From assembly GCA_026416315.1 (NCBI GenBank), contig JAOAFK010000118.1:1-15768 (forward strand): 15,768 bases of DNA, read 5' to 3'. Positions 1 to 6,016 of the stretch are shown here, one piece after another (position 1 is the stretch's first letter; every line of letters starts with the position of its first letter). The DNA comes from Syntrophorhabdaceae bacterium. GTDB taxonomy: Bacteria; Desulfobacterota; Syntrophorhabdia; Syntrophorhabdales; Syntrophorhabdaceae. Position numbers and translations under genes: made by a program. The notes beneath the pieces are model-generated. The model was given only the letters and a program-made list of their open reading frames with translations. It made no database searches and was not told where the DNA came from.

Positions 1-2
1 GA

Positions 3-815
3 GCCCATAAGGAAAAAAGGGCATTCCTTGAAAAGCTCCTTGCCCTTGGAGAAAATGGCCCCCTTTCTCTTTTGACCATGAAACGGGATGATATGCCTTA
101 CTTAAGGTTTGACCTTGCCACCCATCTTATAGGCATGGTGGGTCTAAATGAGATGGTTCAGGTACATACAGGGGAAGAACTCCATGAATCAAACAGGGCA
201 TTGAAATTTGGACTGAAGGTGATTTCCCATATGAATCTCCTTACAGAAAAGATAAGAAGAAGCGAGGGTCTAAAGGTCGTTTTGGAGCAGACCCCGGCAG
301 AGAGCACAAGCTACAGGTTTGCAAGGCTGGATTTACGATACTTCTCACCTCTATCAGGCAGGGTTGTAAAGGGTGATATATCCGCAGGTGAGGTATACTA
401 TACAAATTCAACACATTTAAATGTCCATGCACCTATGAATCCCATTGAAAGGGTTACAAATGAAGGCAAATTCCATCCTTTGATTGAGGCAGGCTCCATT
501 TCTCATATATGGCTCGGTGAGGCACAGCCCACAAAGGAGGCAATAGCGGATTTTGTTATTAAAACATTTAAATATACAACAAACGACCAGATTGCATTTT
601 CTCCTGAATTTACCACATGCAACAGATGTCATAGGACATCAAGGGGCCTTATGAATGTATGTGCATACTGTGGCTCAAAGGATGTGGACGGCATCACAAG
701 GATTACAGGATACTTCACAAAGATATCAAGTTGGAACAAGGGGAAATTGGGAGAACTGAAAGATAGATACAGAAATGAACACTATTTCGGCGAGAAAATA
801 CAGGCAGTAGCATAA
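3..815 (+). CDS. nrdD: Anaerobic ribonucleoside-triphosphate reductase NrdD, C-terminal part (5' end outside window)
   Basis: Class III ribonucleotide reductase makes deoxyribonucleotides without oxygen by glycyl-radical chemistry in the cytoplasm. The reading frame is open from the first bases of the window with no stop, so the TTG at 72 is only an internal codon; 270 residues of a much longer protein are visible. Near the C-terminus there is a zinc-type Cys4 site (CNRC then CAYC, visible residues about 208-228), followed by the segment RITGYF, whose Gly matches the radical-bearing glycine of the family, then SSWNKGKLGEL. These are hallmarks of NrdD. The catalytic cysteines lie in the missing N-terminal part. 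The gene is followed after 17 bases by a CPMC redoxin and then nrdG, so this is an anaerobic dNTP operon. The redoxin neighbour suggests a thiol-dependent rather than formate-dependent NrdD; this is inference, because the deciding active-site residues are outside the window. Confidence 0.95.
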   Translation, partial: AHKEKRAFLEKLLALGENGPLSLLTMKRDDMPYLRFDLATHLIGMVGLNEMVQVHTGEELHESNRALKFGLKVISHMNLLTEKIRRSEGLKVVLEQTPAESTSYRFARLDLRYFSPLSGRVVKGDISAGEVYYTNSTHLNVHAPMNPIERVTNEGKFHPLIEAGSISHIWLGEAQPTKEAIADFVIKTFKYTTNDQIAFSPEFTTCNRCHRTSRGLMNVCAYCGSKDVDGITRITGYFTKISSWNKGKLGELKDRYRNEHYFGEKIQAVA

Positions 816-832
816 AAAAAGGAGGTGCATGT

Positions 833-1093
833 ATGAACACGGTGAAGATTTTCTATAAAGACGATTGTCCCATGTGCCCCATGGCAAAGAGATTAAAGGA
901 TAATCTCATTGAGAAAAAGATAAAAGTAAGTGAATACAATGTGGGAACAGCAGATGGTCTCGCAGAAGCGACATTCTATGGAATAAAGGCCCTTCCCACC
1001 ATCATAATTGAGGATGAAAAGGAAAATGAGCTCATGGGATGGAGGGGGATAGTTCCCACCCTCGATGAGGTCGTAAATGCGGTCAAAGGCTGA
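833..1093 (+). CDS. Small glutaredoxin/thioredoxin-like protein (CPMC) of the nrdD operon
   Basis: An 86-residue thioredoxin-fold protein, about the length of NrdH redoxins and glutaredoxins. After the first strand (VKIFYK) it has a CPMC redox pair (Cys12, Cys15). The expected cis-proline region is ALPTIII (Pro55), and a GWRG segment follows at 69-72. A strong Shine-Dalgarno site, GGAGGTG at 821-827, sits 5 bases before the ATG. The gene lies between nrdD and nrdG and overlaps the nrdG start by 17 bases if nrdG begins at 1077. The likely role is dithiol donor: it would reduce the active-site disulfide of NrdD during turnover. Some class III reductases are known to use redoxins in place of formate. 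An alternative is a general thiol reductant that happens to be co-transcribed. The fold call is secure; the partner is inferred from position. Confidence 0.85.
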   Translation: MNTVKIFYKDDCPMCPMAKRLKDNLIEKKIKVSEYNVGTADGLAEATFYGIKALPTIIIEDEKENELMGWRGIVPTLDEVVNAVKG

Positions 1094-1796
1094 TTCAGTG
1101 CCCATTAAAGGTTTTATTGAGACAAGCTTTATAGACTGGAAGGGAAAACTATCTTCTGTCATATTCACAGGGGGCTGTAATTTCAGATGCCCCTATTGTC
1201 ACAATAGTGACCTTGTTTTAAGACATAATGATTTAGAAGATATACCTTTAAGCCACATTAAAAAAAGATTAAAAAAGTTCAAAAAGTGGATTCAATATGT
1301 GGTAATTACAGGTGGGGAACCTACTATACATGCAGGTCTACCGGATTTAATTGAGGAATTTAAAACCCTCGGTTTGTCTGTAAAGCTTGATACAAACGGT
1401 TCAAATCCTGATATGTTGAAAATGCTTGGAGATAGCCATCTCATAGACTATATTGCCATGGATGTAAAAGGACCTCTTGATAAATACAGTAAGTGGTGCG
1501 GTGTGGAAGTAGATACTGACATAATAAAAGAAAGTATAAAATTTATCATGGAAGGAAGTATTGATTACGAATTTAGAATCACTGTGGTTCCTTTTTTTCA
1601 TAAAGAAAAGGATGTATACGAAGTGGCAAAATATATAAAACATGCAAAGAGATTTTACATTCAGGAATTTAAGCCAAATAATACCATTGATCCATCTTTT
1701 ATGACCATCACACCCTTTCCGCCGGAAAAGGTAAAAGAAATAAAGGAAAATGTTGAAAGAATTCTTTCCATAGAGAATAATGCTAAAGCCTTTTAA
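1077..1796 (+). CDS. nrdG: Anaerobic ribonucleotide reductase activating enzyme NrdG (radical SAM)
   Basis: A radical SAM enzyme that uses a 4Fe-4S cluster and S-adenosylmethionine to place the glycyl radical on NrdD. The cluster motif is CNFRCPYC (Cys34, Cys38, Cys41), preceded by SVIFTGG. The SAM-contacting GGEP is at 79-82, followed by KLDTNG (103-108) and IAMDVKGP (126-133). The QEFKP segment near 196-200 fits the longer family of activating proteins often called NrdG2. At 239 residues it is longer than E. coli NrdG, as usual for that family. It overlaps the redoxin gene by 17 bases, which suggests translational coupling. The ATG at 1077 has GATGAGG 6 bases upstream. A GTG at 1098, just after the redoxin stop, is the main alternative start and would remove seven residues. 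It is the last gene of the plus-strand operon and converges with the HD-GYP gene. Confidence 0.93.
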   Translation: MRSKADSVPIKGFIETSFIDWKGKLSSVIFTGGCNFRCPYCHNSDLVLRHNDLEDIPLSHIKKRLKKFKKWIQYVVITGGEPTIHAGLPDLIEEFKTLGLSVKLDTNGSNPDMLKMLGDSHLIDYIAMDVKGPLDKYSKWCGVEVDTDIIKESIKFIMEGSIDYEFRITVVPFFHKEKDVYEVAKYIKHAKRFYIQEFKPNNTIDPSFMTITPFPPEKVKEIKENVERILSIENNAKAF

Positions 1797-1908
1797 TGAT
1801 CTTTTTTCTTTTTAAATTCCTAAAATTACCCAACGCTTTAGAGAATACATGTTCTTTCATGAAACAATACAATTTTCAATGGTTAACTTAAAAGCTTTAT
1901 AATCTGAT

Positions 1909-3360
1909 CTACTCAAACCTAAATCCTTTCTCTCGAAATAGTTTAAGGCAGACATCAACTACCTCTGGATGATAAAGAATGCCTTTATTCTTTTCTATCT
2001 CAGAAAGGGCACAATCAATTCCCAAAGCAGGCCTATATGGCCTATGGGAAGAAATGGCTTCAACTACATCACAAATAGCAATGATTGATGCTTCGAGGAG
2101 TATCTCCTCATTTTTCAAGCCCCTGGGATAGCCTGAACCGTTCAGCCGTTCGTGGTGCTCATATATTATCTCTGCAATGGGATAAGGAAGGCCTGTATCC
2201 TTTAATATGTCATAGCCTGTCTGGGGGTGCATAAAAACAAGGCTCATTTCAAGGGGGGTGAGTTTTGAGGGTTTTGAGAGTATCTCAGAAGGGATGGCAA
2301 TCTTGCCTATGTCATGAATAGCACCGGCCATACGGATATTCTCAACGGTTTCCTGTGGGAGCCCCATCTCCTTGGCAATTAAATTAGCAAGATCAGCGAC
2401 TTTCCGCTGATGGCCTGCGGTGTAAGGGTCACGCACTTCAATGGTTACAGAAAGGGCGTTTACGGTACCTTTTAATATTTTTTGTATCCTTTCTTCTGCA
2501 AGCTTGCGGTCTGTAATGTCCTCAACATAACCTTCATAATATAAAATCTTGTTTTTTTCATCTCTTACAGCCCGAGCATTTAGAGAAACCCAGATGATAG
2601 AACCATCCTTTCTGTATTCCTGATGTTCAAATTCTTTTACAATTTCTTTCTCTTCAAGCAATTTTTTCAGTCGTTCCCTATCTTCAGGGTTCACATAAAG
2701 TTGTGCACCAATATCGGTTATTGCTGTCATCATCTCCTCAGGGGATGCATAACCGTGCATATATGCAATGGCTGGATTAAGACTTAAAAATCTACCTTCA
2801 GGAGTTGACTGAAATATGCCTTCTATAGAGTTTTCAAAGATGCTACGGTATCTTGCTTCACTTTCCTTTATTTTTTCATAGGCAATTTCTAAATCACTCA
2901 TCTTCTTTTCAAGTTTTTTAAAGAGAATTTCATTGTATTTTCTGAAAAGCTCCATCTCTTCATCTAAAGGCTCAGCAAATGGAGGTTTCGGTTTTGTTTT
3001 AATAAATTCGTTCACTGCCTCTACCAGCACTTCAACTTCTTGAGGTTTGACAATAAATATGTCTGCACCGAGACTTAAGGCAAATTTTTCGTCCTCAGGA
3101 TCTGTATATGTGGCAGTGTAAATTATAAATGGTATGTTTTTGAGCTTTTTGTCTTTTTTCCAGTGTTTCAAAAGGGTAAAGCCATCCATCACAGGCATGA
3201 GAATATCACTTACAATAATATCAGGAGGGTCATTATGGGCCAATTCTATTGCCTCTCGCCCATTTTTAGCCATCATTATATCAAAACCATGGGACTTAAA
3301 AAGCGTTTCAAGTAGATAAAGGTTCTCTTCATTATCATCTACAATCAAAACTTTTTTCAT
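1909..3360 (-). CDS. Response regulator with REC-PAS-HD-GYP domains, predicted cyclic di-GMP phosphodiesterase
   Basis: A 483-residue cytoplasmic output protein. Residues 1-120 form a receiver with the acidic pair Asp8/Asp9, phospho-acceptor Asp52 (SDILMP), Thr82 and Lys105. A charged, probably coiled-coil linker covers about 133-168. A PAS domain with PAC-type end covers about 168-290 (YYEGYVEDIT near its end). The rest is an HD-GYP domain. It has AGHQRKV (His317), the HD pair in AIHDIGK (His349-Asp350), HHE (402-404) and the GYP motif in NGSGYP (410-412), all expected for an active enzyme that hydrolyses c-di-GMP. It is the last gene of a three-gene operon with a histidine kinase and a single receiver. 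Its start is supported by AAGAAGGGG just upstream. The receiver is likely phosphorylated by the upstream kinase. Its PAS domain closely resembles the kinase's PAS. Domain calls are firm; the signal sensed is unknown. Confidence 0.93.
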   Translation of the reverse strand: MKKVLIVDDNEENLYLLETLFKSHGFDIMMAKNGREAIELAHNDPPDIIVSDILMPVMDGFTLLKHWKKDKKLKNIPFIIYTATYTDPEDEKFALSLGADIFIVKPQEVEVLVEAVNEFIKTKPKPPFAEPLDEEMELFRKYNEILFKKLEKKMSDLEIAYEKIKESEARYRSIFENSIEGIFQSTPEGRFLSLNPAIAYMHGYASPEEMMTAITDIGAQLYVNPEDRERLKKLLEEKEIVKEFEHQEYRKDGSIIWVSLNARAVRDEKNKILYYEGYVEDITDRKLAEERIQKILKGTVNALSVTIEVRDPYTAGHQRKVADLANLIAKEMGLPQETVENIRMAGAIHDIGKIAIPSEILSKPSKLTPLEMSLVFMHPQTGYDILKDTGLPYPIAEIIYEHHERLNGSGYPRGLKNEEILLEASIIAICDVVEAISSHRPYRPALGIDCALSEIEKNKGILYHPEVVDVCLKLFREKGFRFE

Positions 3361-3378
3361 TTAGTTACCCCTTCTTGT

Positions 3379-3753
3379 TTATTTTGATAGGATATACCTC
3401 TCTATCTGCTCCATAAACGTATCGGGATTAATTGGTTTTTCTATGTAATCATTGCATCCTGCCTCGAGCGTCTTTTCTCTGTCGCCTGCCATAGCATACG
3501 AAGTAACAGCTATAATAGGCGTAAGGTCAAATTCACTGTTCATTCTGAGAATTTTTGCTACTGTATATCCATCCATCACTGGAAGTTGAATATCAAGAAG
3601 AATAAGATCAGGCTTAATTGATACAGCCATGTCTATACCCTCTTTTCCATCCTTTGCTGTAAAGACCTCGTATCCGTGTTTTTCCAAGATAAATGAAACG
3701 AGATAGAGATTCTGTTCATTATCCTCGATTATGAGAATCCTTGCCTTCTTCAT
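3379..3753 (-). CDS. Stand-alone receiver-domain response regulator (CheY/DivK-like)
   Basis: A 124-residue protein made only of a receiver domain. The acidic residues are Glu10/Asp11, the phospho-acceptor is Asp54 in LLDIQLPVMDG, the switch Thr is Thr84 in AVTSYAM, and the Lys is Lys106 in IEKPI. The stretch after Thr84 (AMAGDREKTLEAGC) is typical of DivK-like and hybrid-kinase receivers. No DNA-binding or enzymatic output domain is present, so it should act by protein contact or as a phosphate relay or sink. Its start codon lies inside the 3' end of the kinase gene (35-base overlap), with AAAGGGG about 6 bases upstream of the ATG, so the two are probably translationally coupled. The REC-PAS-HD-GYP gene follows after 18 bases. 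The obvious kinase partner is the upstream gene; this is inferred from gene order. Confidence 0.92.
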   Translation of the reverse strand: MKKARILIIEDNEQNLYLVSFILEKHGYEVFTAKDGKEGIDMAVSIKPDLILLDIQLPVMDGYTVAKILRMNSEFDLTPIIAVTSYAMAGDREKTLEAGCNDYIEKPINPDTFMEQIERYILSK

Positions 3754-5884
3754 GTTGTCCCCTTTTTAATGGTAATGTAACTGTGAATCTACTGCCCTTT
3801 CCGTATTCACTTTCAACCGTTATATCTCCTCCCATAAGTTTAACAAGCTTCTTGCATATGGTAAGCCCAAGGCCTGTGCCATTATATTTGCGTGTCAATC
3901 CAGTATCAACTTGCTGAAAGGGCTTAAAAATCTTATCCATATTTTCGCTGCGTATACCTATACCGGTATCCGCAACATGGATAATAACTTTATTAGAATC
4001 AATGTTACCCGTTACTGTTATTTCTCCTTTTTCTGTAAATTTTATGGCATTACTTAATAAATTGAGAAGGATCTGCTCAAAACGCCGGGCATCACCTTCT
4101 GCTATTTTTATTTCAGGTGACAGAGAAATATTTAGATTTAGACCTTTCTTTTCAGCAAGGGGTCTCATCACTTCTTCAACCTTTTTAATAGATTTAGGGA
4201 TATCAAATGGTTCATGAGCAATCATAAGTTGCCCTGCTTCTATCTTCGAAATATCGAGGACTTCATTAATCAGAGAGAGGAGATGCTGAGCACTATTCTT
4301 GATAATATTTAACTGTTTCCTTTGTTCATCATTTAAATCCCCTGCCAAACCTTGTAAAAGAATCCCAGTAAAACCGATTATAGAATTTAGAGGTGTCCTG
4401 AGTTCATGGGACATGGATGCGAGAAAGGCGGATTTGAGCCTGTCGGCTGATTCAGCCCTCTCTTTTGCCTGCATTAGCTCCTTCGTCCTTTCATTTATAA
4501 GTTCTTCCAGATGTAGACGATATCTATTTATTTCTTCCTCTACAAGTTTTCTTTTGGTTATATTTTGAGATGTTGTCTCATAATAAATCACATTTCCAGC
4601 TGCATCACGAACAACTCTAACATTCATGGAAACCCATATTTTCTCTCCATCTTTTGTATAATGTTCTGATTCAAAATTTTCCACAATGTTATTTTGTTCC
4701 AAAAGTTCTTTTAAACGTCTTCTATCTTCAGGATTCACATATATCTGGTTGTCAAGATTTGTAACGAGTTCTTTCATTTCTCTTTCAGATTCATACCCAT
4801 ACATTTTGTAACCTGCGGGGTTTATGCTAAGGAAAAGACCGTCTGGAGTAGTCCTAAAAATACCCATGATTGAATTCTCGAAAATCGTACGATATTTTTC
4901 TTCACTCACACGGAGCAATTCTTTTGCGCGTTCTAATTCCATAATCTGTTGTTTCATAAGACTGTTCATCTGCTCTAATTCCCTGGTACGAGTTCTAACC
5001 TGATGTCTCAAAAAAACGCCCCCTCCAATGCTTATAAGTATTGCCACTCCCATAATTAGCCCCAAAATCTTTAACCAGAGCGGAAACGCTAAACGGACCT
5101 CTTCAGATGTCCATTTCTTCAATGAACTGTAATAGATAGACTGTGGGTCTCTTTTCAAATATTGAAGATGTTTATCAATGGCATCAAGCAATTGTTGATT
5201 CATCCCTTTCTTTGTTGCAAAAAAAAGGGCTGATGGTTCAAAAATAACTGCTGTACCTTCGAGGCCATATTTCCTTGCATGCATGGCCCCATAGTACTGG
5301 TTCGTGATAACCCCATCGGCCTCTTTCCTTGCCACAATTTCAAAGGCTGTTTTATAATCCGATACTGGAATAAGTTTTATATTCAACCTGAATCCGTCTA
5401 CAAAACGAAGAAAGGCCTCCTGTTGAACTGATTGTTCCAAAACAACTATCCGTTTATCGTTTAGGTCTAATACTGTTTTGATCCCCTCACCCTTGCGGGC
5501 ATACACAAGAAACCATGAAGAGAGAACCTGAATCTTGTGAAACGAAAATTTTTTTTCCCTTTCTGATGTATAAGCCACATCTGGCATGATGTCAATTTCT
5601 CCTCTTGCAAGACGCTCTAACCCTTCTTTCCATGTCCCTTTTAAATATTTTAATTTCCAGCCCTCTTGTTTAGCTATAAACTCAATTATATCAATAAAAA
5701 TACCCGAGGGCCTGCCATCTTTAGAGATGAATATCTTTGGTGCATTTTCATATACACCGACAATTACAGTTCGTGAATTCCCATGAGATAATGAAAAAAA
5801 AGCAAAAAAAATATATATAGAGATTATAAATGGGAGTAAAAAAACCTTTTGTTTGATAACCTTATATATGCTATAAAGGCTCAT
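3719..5884 (-). CDS. Membrane sensor histidine kinase: periplasmic SBP-type sensor, PAS, HisKA, HATPase
   Basis: A 721-residue inner-membrane kinase. Residues 15-34 form a hydrophobic signal or anchor. Residues 38-265 match a bacterial family 3 solute-binding domain (start TVIVGVYENAPKIF, then MPDVAYTSERE with Arg109). A transmembrane helix spans about 270-292 and a coiled coil about 296-330. A PAS/PAC domain covers about 327-446. HisKA carries the phospho-accepting His493 in SHELRTP. The ATPase domain shows the N box NLLSNAIKFTEKG, DTGIGI (639-644), an F box (KIFKPF) and GTGLGL (669-674). There is no attached receiver; a single receiver and a REC-HD-GYP protein follow in the same operon. The SBP-type sensor suggests detection of a small molecule in the periplasm. 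The ATG has no clear Shine-Dalgarno site, but a good promoter lies 22 bases upstream and no better in-frame start was found. Confidence 0.93.
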   Translation of the reverse strand: MSLYSIYKVIKQKVFLLPFIISIYIFFAFFSLSHGNSRTVIVGVYENAPKIFISKDGRPSGIFIDIIEFIAKQEGWKLKYLKGTWKEGLERLARGEIDIMPDVAYTSEREKKFSFHKIQVLSSWFLVYARKGEGIKTVLDLNDKRIVVLEQSVQQEAFLRFVDGFRLNIKLIPVSDYKTAFEIVARKEADGVITNQYYGAMHARKYGLEGTAVIFEPSALFFATKKGMNQQLLDAIDKHLQYLKRDPQSIYYSSLKKWTSEEVRLAFPLWLKILGLIMGVAILISIGGGVFLRHQVRTRTRELEQMNSLMKQQIMELERAKELLRVSEEKYRTIFENSIMGIFRTTPDGLFLSINPAGYKMYGYESEREMKELVTNLDNQIYVNPEDRRRLKELLEQNNIVENFESEHYTKDGEKIWVSMNVRVVRDAAGNVIYYETTSQNITKRKLVEEEINRYRLHLEELINERTKELMQAKERAESADRLKSAFLASMSHELRTPLNSIIGFTGILLQGLAGDLNDEQRKQLNIIKNSAQHLLSLINEVLDISKIEAGQLMIAHEPFDIPKSIKKVEEVMRPLAEKKGLNLNISLSPEIKIAEGDARRFEQILLNLLSNAIKFTEKGEITVTGNIDSNKVIIHVADTGIGIRSENMDKIFKPFQQVDTGLTRKYNGTGLGLTICKKLVKLMGGDITVESEYGKGSRFTVTLPLKRGQHEEGKDSHNRG

Positions 5885-5905
5885 TTAATATTTCATTTAT
5901 TAATG

Positions 5906-5933
5906 ATTATAGCATTATGTTTTAAAATTACAA
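5906..5933 (-). promoter_or_regulatory. Predicted extended -10 promoter of the kinase/receiver/HD-GYP operon
   Basis: Read on the minus strand, there is a -35-like TTGTAA (5933-5928, four of six consensus bases), a 16-base spacer and a perfect TATAAT (5911-5906) preceded by TGC, an extended -10 arrangement. Transcription would start about 15 bases before the kinase ATG at 5884, leaving a short leader without a strong ribosome site. It lies in the 132-base interval between acsB and the kinase gene, so the signalling operon can be transcribed independently of the acs operon. The assignment is by motif only. Confidence 0.5.
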
Positions 5934-6016
5934 TAAATTGACATATAAATTTATCTTTAGACCTATGATAAAAAATAAACTGGCTTTGTGTGGTATATAG
6001 TTTGATTTTCAGGTGT

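Noticed and set aside
72..815. Treating the TTG at 72 as the true start of a 247-residue protein
   Set aside because: The frame is open to the window edge and the residues before 72 continue the NrdD sequence, so the gene is simply truncated by the window.
1797..1908. Possible bidirectional terminator between the convergent nrdG and HD-GYP genes
   Set aside because: CTAAAGC (1783-1789) and GCTTTAG (1835-1841) can pair, but the loop would be about 45 bases with no following T-run, and TTTCATGAAA is too short a palindrome. No convincing terminator could be supported.
5938..5968. Plus-strand TTGACA (5938-5943) followed by TATGAT
   Set aside because: The spacing is about 20 bases and it would fire antisense into acsB with no plus-strand gene downstream.
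5960..6016. Possible terminator downstream of acsB
   Set aside because: On the minus strand AAACT and AGTTT can pair before a T-rich stretch, but the stem is only 5 A/T-rich pairs with an 18-base loop.
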